The notes beneath the pieces were generated by a model. It saw only the letters and a program-made list of their open reading frames with translations, ran no database searches and had not been told where the DNA came from. From positions 562,760-626,759 of the forward strand of contig NZ_WJPK01000001.1 of the NCBI RefSeq assembly GCF_009649685.1: a stretch of DNA of 64,000 nt, in the 5' to 3' direction. Each line of letters starts with the position of its first letter. Position 1 is the stretch's first letter. Positions 33,677 through 42,452 of this stretch are shown here, piece by piece. A program made the position numbers and the translations under genes. This DNA is from Flavobacteriaceae bacterium EG-1 (lineage in GTDB: Bacteria > Bacteroidota > Bacteroidia > Flavobacteriales > Flavobacteriaceae).

Positions 33677-34978
33677 TTATTTACTTTGAAGTTCTGCTGC
33701 GATTGCTTGAACTTCATCTAGAACTCTTAACAAATTACCGCCCCAGAGTTTTTCTATTTCCTCTTTTGTATAACCTCGTTTAACGAGTTCTAATGTTACA
33801 TTAAAAGTTTCTGAAGCATCGGTCCAGTCTTTAATTCCACCACCTCCATCGAAGTCAGAACTAATACCAACGTGGTTGATACCGATAAGTTTAACCATAT
33901 AATCTATGTGGTCTACTAAGTCTTTTACATCAACAGCGGGCGGTACATCTGTTTTAAGAGCAACCGATTTTTCACTAATATTCATTACTTTTTTATAATT
34001 GTCTAAAAATGACTTTTTCTGAATATCGGTTAATGAACTTAATTGTGACCTTTCATACCATTCAACACCTAAAGAGTCAGCCACTCTACGGTAAACAACT
34101 TTCATATAATCAGTATATTTAGTATTCTTTTCAGTGTTTAAATATGATGAAAATGCAACGGTTTGAACCACACCGCCATTCTCTTTCATTAATAATAACT
34201 GTTCATCTTCAAGGTTTCTACTGTGATTGCACAATGCTCTTGCTGAAGAATGGGAAGCGATTATAGGGGCCTTAGACAAGGAAATTATTTGTTTCATTGC
34301 TTCTTTAGAAGGATGTGAAACATCAATCATAACTCCTAATCTATTCATCTCTATTACAGCATTTTTACCTAGTTCACTTAAACCATTATGTAACCATGTA
34401 TTATTTTCTTCTCCAGTATGAGAATCGCAAAATTGGCTGTGACCATTATGCGAAAGTGAGATATAACGAGCACCTAATTTTTGATATTTTTCAATATTAG
34501 ATAAATCCTCTCCTATAGGATAAGCATTTTCAACACCTATCATGGCTACCTTTTTACCATTTTCATGTAATTTTTTAACATCTTTTGAGTTTAATGCCAA
34601 ACCAATTTTATCTGGAGCTAATTCTTCGCAAAGTTTATGAATTGCATCAAATTTGGCCATTGCATTTTCAGACGCCTTTTCATATCCTTTTGCATCTAAA
34701 TCACCTTGACCTGTATAAACTATTAACCAAGCAACATCTAGTCCGCCTTCTTCCATTTTAGGTAGATTTAACTGGGTTTCTAATCGTTGAGTATAGTTAA
34801 TACTATCTGTAAAATTTTTGACATTTATATCGGCATGAGTATCAATTGTAATTACCTCTTGGTGAATTCGCTTCGCTATTTCCTCAACGTTTTCCTTTAG
34901 ATCTTTATCATTGGATTTCTTTTGCTCTTTACAAGAAATTGCGATTAGTAGACAGAAAAATAGTACAGAATACCTCAT
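33677..34978 (-). CDS. M19 (renal dipeptidase-type) dipeptidase lipoprotein
   Basis: A 433-residue zinc dipeptidase anchored as a lipoprotein. I start it at MRYSVLFFCLLIAISCKEQ (lipobox Cys near 17) rather than at an ATG 63 bases upstream. Metal and active-site motifs of the M19 family: TIDTHADINV (HxD), the Glu of IGVENAYPIG, YISLSHNGHSQFCDS, DVSHPSKEAMKQIISLSKAPIIASHSSARAL and GISSDFDGGGGI. It cleaves dipeptides, often with relaxed stereochemistry, in the periplasm or at the surface. It is divergent from the hybrid kinase gene; a short palindrome (35114-35128) lies between them. Confidence 0.93.
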   Translation of the reverse strand: MRYSVLFFCLLIAISCKEQKKSNDKDLKENVEEIAKRIHQEVITIDTHADINVKNFTDSINYTQRLETQLNLPKMEEGGLDVAWLIVYTGQGDLDAKGYEKASENAMAKFDAIHKLCEELAPDKIGLALNSKDVKKLHENGKKVAMIGVENAYPIGEDLSNIEKYQKLGARYISLSHNGHSQFCDSHTGEENNTWLHNGLSELGKNAVIEMNRLGVMIDVSHPSKEAMKQIISLSKAPIIASHSSARALCNHSRNLEDEQLLLMKENGGVVQTVAFSSYLNTEKNTKYTDYMKVVYRRVADSLGVEWYERSQLSSLTDIQKKSFLDNYKKVMNISEKSVALKTDVPPAVDVKDLVDHIDYMVKLIGINHVGISSDFDGGGGIKDWTDASETFNVTLELVKRGYTKEEIEKLWGGNLLRVLDEVQAIAAELQSK

Positions 34979-35113
34979 AACATATGTTTTAGACCTACAA
35001 ATAAAGCCATTTGACAACAGAAAGTTAAGGGTAGGTAACATTTTATTGCGATAAAGGTCTGAATATGTGATTTTTGAATAAACCGATTCCAGTAAAAAAG
35101 CAATGTTTTCATT

Positions 35114-35128
35114 AGGTGAGCGTCACCT
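35114..35128. promoter_or_regulatory. Palindrome between dipeptidase and hybrid kinase genes
   Basis: AGGTGA-GCG-TCACCT is a perfect 6-bp inverted repeat with a 3-base centre, 86 bp before the kinase ATG and 136 bp before the dipeptidase ATG. It has the size of a dimeric regulator site. No regulator gene is adjacent. Confidence 0.42.
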
Positions 35129-35213
35129 TATCAAAATTATATTTTGATTTTATTAAATAGTAAAAATCAAGTCCCCCTTGAAAATTAACAACCTACTTTC
35201 ACTCGTTAAGCAG

Positions 35214-36938
35214 ATGGAGTCATTACTGAGCGAATTCTCATACGAAGAATTGAGCACAGTAGAGGCATCTCATTTAAAAAAATCATTTCAGACTTTTAAG
35301 GATGAATTGAAAACTAAAATTGAAGAACCCCAATTAATAAACAATACCTCAAAAAGCGAATCAACATCCAAAAATATATCTAAGAAAAAATTAGATGAAA
35401 GTAGCATAATTGCCAATGTTAGTCACGAAATTAGAACGCCACTCAACGGTATCATCGGTTTTACTGATTTATTAAAAGAAAGTAAACTCAATCAAAATCA
35501 GCTTAACAATGTTAATGCTATACAAACAGCATCCAATTCATTGTTGGAATTGGTTAACGAGTTATTAGAATATTCTAAACTAGCATCAGGCAAAGAAGTA
35601 TTCCAAAAAATACAATTTAATTTATTCGGCCTAGTAAGAGACGTAATGTTTCTTTGTAATACGCTTGTTGTAAGTAAAAAAGTGGTATTAAACAGCCATA
35701 TTGGTGATAATGTACCTGAGTTTTTGATTGGGGATCCTTCCAAACTTACTCAAGTACTATTAAATTTAATGGGCAATGCCATTAAGTTTGTGGAAAAAGG
35801 TGAAGTCTGTTTAAACATAAGCTTAAGTGAGACCGAAAAAGACGAAGTTCAGTTAGTTTTTAAAATTATCGATAACGGAATCGGTATTTCAAAAACGAAA
35901 CTCAATCAAATATTCATGCCATATACGCAGGCAGACTCCGATACGTCAACCGTATATGGTGGAACAGGGCTAGGATTAAGTATCGTTAAACAAATAGTCG
36001 AAAATCTTGGTGGTTCAATTCATGTAAAAAGTAAACTCGGTAAAGGAACCACATTTAAATTTATCATACCGTTTACCTCAAGTAATGATAAATTAATACC
36101 CATTCAACCTGTAATAAGCAATAAAAGCACTCAAAATTTAAAATCAATTTCAGGTTTAAACATTTTGGTTTTTGAAGATAATGACCTCAATAAGAGATTA
36201 ATAGAACAGCGCTTAAAGTTGTGGAAATGTAATATGCACATTACGGATAATGCACAAGAAGGAATGCATGTTCTTGAAAATGAAGCTATTGATGTTATAT
36301 TAATGGATTTGCGAATGCCCATTATGAATGGATTTGAAATAACCAAACTAATTAGAAATAATAATAGTCAACGCGTTTGTCAAATTCCAATCATAGCTTT
36401 AACCGCAGACTATACCATCCGTGATCAAGAAAAATGTGCAGCTTATGGCATTAATGATTATTTGTTGAAACCATTTAGTCCTGAGGAATTACTTTCGAAA
36501 ATAGTACTTCATAAAAATCAATTTATAAATGTTGGCGCAATTAAGAAACCACCAAAGAAGCAGCAACAACAGAAACCTAATTCATTAAAACCAGTAGACC
36601 TTACAAAGCTTTATGAAGACAGTGGAGAAGACATGGTTGTTTTAATAGATTTAGTTGGACTTTTTAAGAAGAACGCCGCTGAGTTTATTCTAAATGCTGA
36701 GCAGCAAATTAATAATCGAGATAAAGAGGGACTTTTATTTTCTGCGCATAAAATTAAAGCTGGAGTATTAATGGTACAGGCCAATTGTTTATCCAATACA
36801 ATTTTGAGAATTCAGAATGAATGTAAAGGCTCACCAGATTTTAAACACCTAGAATTTTTACACGCTCGTTTTGTAACAGATTATGAAGAAGTAAATAAGG
36901 CATTAGACGAAGTGATAAGTAATTTAAAAAACAGTTAA
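35214..36938 (+). CDS. Soluble hybrid histidine kinase (HisKA-HATPase-REC-HPt)
   Basis: A 574-residue cytoplasmic kinase without TM, PAS or GAF domain. I use the ATG at 35214; an in-frame TTG at 35178 would add 12 residues. HisKA has phosphoacceptor His near 71 (ANVSHEIRTPLNGIIGFTDLL), then HATPase_c (NLMGNAIKFVEKG, DNGIGI, GTGLGLSIVKQIV). The receiver has Asp near 364 (VILMDLRMPIMNGF) and the C-terminal HPt has His near 511 (SAHKIKAGVLM). A full intramolecular relay is thus present up to HPt, whose natural acceptor is the stand-alone receiver encoded immediately downstream (adjacent stop and start). It heads the polysaccharide cluster. Confidence 0.93.
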   Translation: MESLLSEFSYEELSTVEASHLKKSFQTFKDELKTKIEEPQLINNTSKSESTSKNISKKKLDESSIIANVSHEIRTPLNGIIGFTDLLKESKLNQNQLNNVNAIQTASNSLLELVNELLEYSKLASGKEVFQKIQFNLFGLVRDVMFLCNTLVVSKKVVLNSHIGDNVPEFLIGDPSKLTQVLLNLMGNAIKFVEKGEVCLNISLSETEKDEVQLVFKIIDNGIGISKTKLNQIFMPYTQADSDTSTVYGGTGLGLSIVKQIVENLGGSIHVKSKLGKGTTFKFIIPFTSSNDKLIPIQPVISNKSTQNLKSISGLNILVFEDNDLNKRLIEQRLKLWKCNMHITDNAQEGMHVLENEAIDVILMDLRMPIMNGFEITKLIRNNNSQRVCQIPIIALTADYTIRDQEKCAAYGINDYLLKPFSPEELLSKIVLHKNQFINVGAIKKPPKKQQQQKPNSLKPVDLTKLYEDSGEDMVVLIDLVGLFKKNAAEFILNAEQQINNRDKEGLLFSAHKIKAGVLMVQANCLSNTILRIQNECKGSPDFKHLEFLHARFVTDYEEVNKALDEVISNLKNS

Positions 36939-37325
36939 ATGACAAATCTAACTAGCATATTATTGGCAGAAGACGATGAGTTATTAGCTACATTACTTAC
37001 TCACCGTTTGGAAAAAGGAGGATATCAAGTATTTGTTAGCCGAGATGGTAAGCAGGTAAAAGAATATCTTGAACAAACTGTACCCGATATGATTATCTGT
37101 GATATTATGATGCCCTATTTTTCGGGGATGGAATTAATAGATTTTGTTCGTAATGAACTCAATTTAAATGTTCCGATAATAATTATTTCATCGGCAGGTA
37201 ACGAAGAGAATGTTTTAAATGCTTTTGAGTTAGGTGCCAATGATTTTTTATCGAAGCCTATTAGCCCTTCTGAATTATTAGTTCGGGTAGCTAAAGAATT
37301 GAAGAAAAATAAATTTGAAGCGTAG
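36939..37325 (+). CDS. Stand-alone receiver-domain response regulator
   Basis: A 128-residue CheY-like receiver with no output domain. The acidic pocket is AEDDELL, the phosphoacceptor Asp is near 54 (MIICDIMMPYFSGME), the switch Ser lies in IIISSAGNE and the Lys in FLSKPISPSELL. It starts directly after the hybrid kinase stop codon and its end overlaps the HEAT-repeat gene. It should take phosphate from the kinase's HPt and act by protein-protein contact, most simply on the HEAT-repeat protein. That target is inferred from gene order. Confidence 0.92.
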   Translation: MTNLTSILLAEDDELLATLLTHRLEKGGYQVFVSRDGKQVKEYLEQTVPDMIICDIMMPYFSGMELIDFVRNELNLNVPIIIISSAGNEENVLNAFELGANDFLSKPISPSELLVRVAKELKKNKFEA

Positions 37326-39882
37326 TCTGGAAACATATTTTTTAAATACGCTTTTTGTGTCACCTCAGGTGAATACGGATTTGCTATGGAATTTCACTCT
37401 CATATTCGTAATTCTATGTGCCTTATACTTTGGGTTTATATTCTTTTTCAGAAATAAGCTATCGTATAAAACAAAAGCTATTGAAAAGCGCAAAAAGGAG
37501 CTAACACCTTTGATAGTTAAGTTTCTTTTTTATGATGAAAATTCTCCTGAACAGGAGAAAACAGACTATGTTAACTTAAAAGTTGAGATACGAGATTTAA
37601 TAAATAATGCATTTAATAGAAAAGTTTTAATTGATATTCTAATGTATTTAAGAAAAGATCTTTCTGGTGCTACATTAAGCAAACTATTTAAGCTTTATCA
37701 AGAATTGGGGCTTCATCATGATTCTTATAAAAAGTTAAAAAGTTGGAAATGGCAGAATATCTCAAAAGGTATATTAGAGCTAACGCAAATGAACGTTGAA
37801 GATTCTTATGTTTTTATAAGGAAATTTATAAACGATAAGCGTGCTACTATCAGGAAACAGGCAGAGGTAGCAATTATTACCTTAAAATCTGAAGGTCTAA
37901 ATTATTTCTTAGATACTACTACTTATCGAATTTCAGAATGGCAACAACTTAAAATATTAGAGGTATTAATAAATAAAAAAAATTATTTACCACCAAGTTT
38001 TAATCACTGGTTAATGTCTAAAAACAATGATGTAGTTCTTTTTTCATTGCGTTTGATGAAAAATTACAATCAGACAAATGGAAATGAAGCATTAATTGAA
38101 TTATTGAAACATAAAAATTCTGAAATAAAGATTGCTGCAATGTCTTGCATAAAAGAATTTCATGTTGTTGAGGCATTAGAAAATTTAAAGCTTGTTTTCT
38201 GGGATAGTAAAATTGATGTAAAAATTGGAATCCTTGATGTTATTGGTTCGCTTGGTACAGAAAACGAAATGACTTTTTTAAAATCTGTTGTAGCAAAAGA
38301 ATCAAATTTTAATGTAAAGAGTAAATCGCTTGCTTGTATGAATATAATACAACCGATGAGTGTACTACCAACAATAGACATACAAGCTACAGATGTTTTC
38401 ACTAATCCTAAAGATTTACCGATAAGCGAAACAGAAGAAAATTACACTACTAACAAGTCCAATACCACTTTTGAACATCAGAAAGTTAGATCTGAAGAAA
38501 ATATTATTCCCGATGCGACAACTCCGGAGCATACATACAACTCAGTTAATTTACCAAAGAAGGAAATAGCGGAAATAGATAATGTTTTAGACCCTTATCA
38601 AATGGAGGTAAAGTATGAGGTAATAGCATCTAAAAAGTTCAATTCTGTAACCTTTAAAAAAGATATACAAACCAAAGAAGAATTCAATCTTGAGTTTTTG
38701 CCCTTAATAGTGTCTCCTATAGAAAAACCTTCATCAAAGTATAATCCACATAGCAAACTTAAAGTTAATGCAGTAATTACAGATTTAGAAGTGGTATTTA
38801 ACGAATTAAATAGCGCTTCTAATACCATGCAAAAAGAAATGGATGAAGTGGAATTTTCTGTAAATAAGTTAAGTAAGATAGTGGAAGATTTTTTGCCATT
38901 AGTAATCCCAATTACGGATAACACAGTATGCAGCTCACAAGCAAATGAATCTATTAACTATTTAGATCTATCCGTCATTTATAATGAAATTTTAATAAGT
39001 ACGAATACCAAACAAGAAGCACCAACAATAAATAACATCGATATGAAAGACATTAGAAATATTGAATGCGATGTAAATGAAATTAAAATCACCAAATTAG
39101 AATCTAGTACAATAGAAGCTTCAGATATTCCTGAAATATATAAAAGTCTTGCTACAGAAAGTAATAATGAAAAAAGTGCCTTAGAATGGGTTTTGTCTGA
39201 GAACGAAGCAAGATTAGAAATGAAACAAAAATTGAAATCCATTATGAAGGAACAAGATGAAGTTTCATTTAAACTACCCAAGCCAATATTTTATAACGAG
39301 AGAGAAGCAAACACAATGGCGTTGCTAGATGATATAGAAGTATTAGGTGATTCACGTGAAATAGTTCTTTTACATGAATTATTAAAAAACGAAACAGAAA
39401 TAACAATTAGTGAACGTATAGAATATTTGATATTTAAATTAAAGGGTACAGAAGTTTTAAAAAGAAAGCCTATTAAACCGAATAATAAAATTGTTAGTGT
39501 GTTTGAAAAAAACTTCTCAAGCATGGCGTTACCATCACAATTAATAATGTTAGATGAAATTGCATTGGTCGGTGATGAGAAAGAAATTCCGTTTTTAAGG
39601 CGATTGATAGCTGTATCAAGTGGAAAAGTAGCTGATAAAGCTGAAAAATGTCTTGGACAGATTTTAGTTAGACTTAATACAATAAAACAAACCCAAGAAA
39701 ATTTAAATGCTCCAAATCAAGATAATCAAATAGCCAACAATAAGTACACATCAATAAATGATACAACGGTACCATTAGCAGAAGATGTAATAGAAAAAAT
39801 TGCAAAAAAGCCATTCAATGTTTTTGATATCGATTTTGAAATTGATTTGGATGAGAAAGACTCAAAAGGAGCCGAAAAATAA
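37315..39882 (+). CDS. Membrane-anchored HEAT-repeat protein
   Basis: An 855-residue protein starting at a TTG that overlaps the receiver gene by 11 bp; no ATG is available near this end. One TM helix (about 22-46, WNFTLIFVILCALYFGFIFFF) precedes a large cytoplasmic part. A helical region with HEAT-like repeats lies at about 100-345 (RATIRKQAEVAIITLKSEGL, NSEIKIAAMSCIKEFHVVEAL, KIDVKIGILDVIGSLGTENE). A long low-complexity, Ser/Thr/Asn-rich linker spans about 360-650. A second HEAT pair follows at about 665-795 (ALLDDIEVLGDSREIVLLHELLKNE, LIMLDEIALVGDEKEIPFLRRLIA). It looks like a scaffold linking the receiver to the glycosyltransferase encoded next. Confidence 0.8.
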   Translation: MKRSLETYFLNTLFVSPQVNTDLLWNFTLIFVILCALYFGFIFFFRNKLSYKTKAIEKRKKELTPLIVKFLFYDENSPEQEKTDYVNLKVEIRDLINNAFNRKVLIDILMYLRKDLSGATLSKLFKLYQELGLHHDSYKKLKSWKWQNISKGILELTQMNVEDSYVFIRKFINDKRATIRKQAEVAIITLKSEGLNYFLDTTTYRISEWQQLKILEVLINKKNYLPPSFNHWLMSKNNDVVLFSLRLMKNYNQTNGNEALIELLKHKNSEIKIAAMSCIKEFHVVEALENLKLVFWDSKIDVKIGILDVIGSLGTENEMTFLKSVVAKESNFNVKSKSLACMNIIQPMSVLPTIDIQATDVFTNPKDLPISETEENYTTNKSNTTFEHQKVRSEENIIPDATTPEHTYNSVNLPKKEIAEIDNVLDPYQMEVKYEVIASKKFNSVTFKKDIQTKEEFNLEFLPLIVSPIEKPSSKYNPHSKLKVNAVITDLEVVFNELNSASNTMQKEMDEVEFSVNKLSKIVEDFLPLVIPITDNTVCSSQANESINYLDLSVIYNEILISTNTKQEAPTINNIDMKDIRNIECDVNEIKITKLESSTIEASDIPEIYKSLATESNNEKSALEWVLSENEARLEMKQKLKSIMKEQDEVSFKLPKPIFYNEREANTMALLDDIEVLGDSREIVLLHELLKNETEITISERIEYLIFKLKGTEVLKRKPIKPNNKIVSVFEKNFSSMALPSQLIMLDEIALVGDEKEIPFLRRLIAVSSGKVADKAEKCLGQILVRLNTIKQTQENLNAPNQDNQIANNKYTSINDTTVPLAEDVIEKIAKKPFNVFDIDFEIDLDEKDSKGAEK

Positions 39883-39894
39883 ACAATGCTTTAA

Positions 39895-41322
39895 ATGAAT
39901 GAAGAGTTTCTAAATATAATTCTACAGTATATGAACATCGTTTTCTTGGTGTTCACTACAGTCCTTTTCGGAGGGTATATTGTAATGTGCTATTTAGCTA
40001 CTAGAAACTCATTACATTATAAACATAAAAATAGCTTTGGTGATTTATCTAAAGTTATGGCTTCGCCGCTTGCTCCAAGCATTACCATTATTGCACCAGC
40101 CTATAATGAAGGTTTAACAATTGTTGAAAATATTAGATCATTAATGTCTTTGCGATATGTGAATTACGAAGTAATGGTAGTTAATGACGGAAGTAAAGAT
40201 GATACACTTCAGAAAATGATTGACGCCTATGATTTAGTTAAAATAGAGCAAAAAATAGACCCTGAATGGAAGTCGAAACCAATTCGCGGAATATACAAAT
40301 CTAAACATCGCTCATTTTCTAAATTAACCGTTATTGATAAAGAGAATGGTGGTAAATCTGATGCTTTAAATACAGGAATGCACCTTTCTACGAACCGTTA
40401 TGTTGGATGTATTGATGTAGATTGTTTGTTGTTGCCTGACGCTTTATTACATGTTGTTAAATCGTTTTACCAACGTTCTGAAAAACGAGTAATTGCCGTT
40501 GGGGGTGTTATTAGAGTTGCTAACTCATGCATAATTGAAGGAGGACAGTTAGAAGAAATAAAATTGCCAAATAACTGGCTAGCTAAGTTTCAATTGTTAG
40601 AGTATACTAGGTCTTTTTTATTAGGAAGAATGGCGTGGGGTCGTATTGATAGTTTATTAATTATTTCAGGAGCTTTTGGTTTTTTCGACAGAGAAATAGC
40701 ATTAGCTGTTGGTGGATACGATACGAATACGGTTGGTGAGGATATGGAAATAATATTTAAAATGCGTCGCTATATGCATGAACAGCGTTTAGCATATACT
40801 ATTGAATATATTCCTGATCCTCTTTGTTGGACTGAAGTTCCGGAGGATATGAAAATTCTGATAAATCAGCGAGATCGTTGGACACGTGGAAATTTGGAAA
40901 CCTTGCAAAAACATAAAGCAATGTTTTTTAATCCTAAGTATGGTCGGTTGGGAATGATGAGTTATCCGTATTGGTTTTTTTATGAATGGTTAGCGCCTTT
41001 ACTTGAATTTACAGGCCTCCTTTGCATTTTACTATTCTGGTACTTAAATATTCTTAATTGGGAGTTCTTTTTGGCAATTACTGCTGCCGTATGGACCTGT
41101 TCAATAATGGTGTCGTTTTATGCTGTATTATGGGAGGTATATTCTTATAATCAGTACAAACGAAAAGACGTACTAACGCTATTACTATATGCAATAATAG
41201 AACCATTAGTGTATCACCCTATTGTAACTTGGTCTGCAGTACGGGGTAATTATAAAAAATTGTTTAAAGTAAAATCTGGTTGGGGATCCCAGGTACGTAA
41301 AGGTTTTGCAAAAGCAAGTTAG
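39895..41322 (+). CDS. Processive family-2 glycosyltransferase (polysaccharide synthase type)
   Basis: A 475-residue inner-membrane synthase. An N-terminal TM helix (about 10-32) is followed by a GT2 domain: ITIIAPAYNEGLTIVENIRSL, VVNDGSKDDTL, the DxD motif in CIDVDCLLLPDAL, the catalytic Asp in VGEDMEIIFK and the processivity motif Q-R-D-R-W in NQRDRWTRGNLETLQ. C-terminal TM helices follow (WFFYEWLAPLLEFTGLLCILLFW, FFLAITAAVWTCSIMVSFYAVLW). The layout matches synthases of beta-linked homopolymers such as poly-N-acetylglucosamine or cellulose. The sugar cannot be deduced. It lies 12 bp after the HEAT gene and 2 bp before the next gene. Confidence 0.92.
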   Translation: MNEEFLNIILQYMNIVFLVFTTVLFGGYIVMCYLATRNSLHYKHKNSFGDLSKVMASPLAPSITIIAPAYNEGLTIVENIRSLMSLRYVNYEVMVVNDGSKDDTLQKMIDAYDLVKIEQKIDPEWKSKPIRGIYKSKHRSFSKLTVIDKENGGKSDALNTGMHLSTNRYVGCIDVDCLLLPDALLHVVKSFYQRSEKRVIAVGGVIRVANSCIIEGGQLEEIKLPNNWLAKFQLLEYTRSFLLGRMAWGRIDSLLIISGAFGFFDREIALAVGGYDTNTVGEDMEIIFKMRRYMHEQRLAYTIEYIPDPLCWTEVPEDMKILINQRDRWTRGNLETLQKHKAMFFNPKYGRLGMMSYPYWFFYEWLAPLLEFTGLLCILLFWYLNILNWEFFLAITAAVWTCSIMVSFYAVLWEVYSYNQYKRKDVLTLLLYAIIEPLVYHPIVTWSAVRGNYKKLFKVKSGWGSQVRKGFAKAS

Positions 41323-41324
41323 AA

Positions 41325-42452
41325 ATGAATACAAGTAATATACCCAGATATAATTTAAAGCAGTACACGAGAGTGTTCATTGCCTTTTTTGCTTCTTTGG
41401 TTATACTTTCCTTTTTTCAGTATACAACTCTTTATTTTAAAGATGTTGTAGATGTAATATTAAGTGTAAGTTTTTTACAAGCCGTTGTTCATCATATAGG
41501 TTATACTTCATTAGTGGCGTTAATTCTTGTACCAATCTTTAATTTTTTTGAAAATTGGCGCCCCAAATTCGGATTTAAATTAGTTGCTACTGTTCTAATA
41601 TTACTTTTAATTATTGAAACATTACTAATAGGATATTACTTTACAAACTATGTTCCATTAGGTATGGAGTTGGAGGGAAGCGGATTTGATGCAATTAAAA
41701 ATTCCATTAGCAATTCAAATAGCATTTCACTTTTTATTATTCTTCCAATAATAACAATCATCACACTTTTTCATGTTATTTATAGGATTACAAAAAAGGT
41801 TTATCACCACATTGGTAAAATGTATCCTTTTACCATTATTCTTTTTACAATGTTTATTGCTACGCTTTTTATAGATGGAAAACCAATTAATTTAAATAAA
41901 ACTAATTATTTGATATCACAATTGATAACCAAATCTAAAATAGAAAAAGAAAGCGCAATGACTGGTTTTAACAATCAAGAAATAATTTGGATAAATAGTG
42001 TTTTTAATGGTGTAAATGTTGATAAGGCATATGCAACAGCAAAAGAATTGGCTTATAATAAAAAGTATGAAAGGGCTTTATTGTTATGCAAGTATATTTT
42101 AACTAAGGCTCCAGACCATATTGATACTCAAATTTTAACTGGTCGCGTTAATGCATGGAATGGCGATTTTGATATTTCAATTGAAATCTTAATGAAATGT
42201 ATGAAAACAAGTAATAAATACGTTGATATTTATTCGGCATTGCTTGATGTTTGTTATTGGTCTAATAATAAGACTGCAACTAATAAGGTACTTAACTTAA
42301 TTAAACTAAATAATATAGACACCACTGAATTAGTCTCAAAAATTGAGCGAGCCCAGAAAATTTTAAAAATGGAAGTTGCTAATAATGGAATTACAAAATA
42401 TAAACAAAAAGCTAAAGTTGATTTAGTGTCAACAATATCTGAAGATGAATAA
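41325..42452 (+). CDS. Five-TM protein with periplasmic TPR segment
   Basis: A 375-residue protein I cannot name. TM helices lie at about 13-35, 49-72, 82-103, 130-150 and 165-185. With the N-terminus inside, the roughly 190-residue C-terminal part is periplasmic. That part contains TPR-like helices from about 235 (AYATAKELAYNKKYERALLLCKYILTKAP, DTQILTGRVNAWNGDFDISIEIL) that closely resemble the N-terminal TPRs of the YaiO-like barrel encoded next. It overlaps that gene by 8 bp. The layout suggests a bridge between the synthase in the inner membrane and the outer-membrane exporter. Confidence 0.78.
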   Translation: MNTSNIPRYNLKQYTRVFIAFFASLVILSFFQYTTLYFKDVVDVILSVSFLQAVVHHIGYTSLVALILVPIFNFFENWRPKFGFKLVATVLILLLIIETLLIGYYFTNYVPLGMELEGSGFDAIKNSISNSNSISLFIILPIITIITLFHVIYRITKKVYHHIGKMYPFTIILFTMFIATLFIDGKPINLNKTNYLISQLITKSKIEKESAMTGFNNQEIIWINSVFNGVNVDKAYATAKELAYNKKYERALLLCKYILTKAPDHIDTQILTGRVNAWNGDFDISIEILMKCMKTSNKYVDIYSALLDVCYWSNNKTATNKVLNLIKLNNIDTTELVSKIERAQKILKMEVANNGITKYKQKAKVDLVSTISEDE

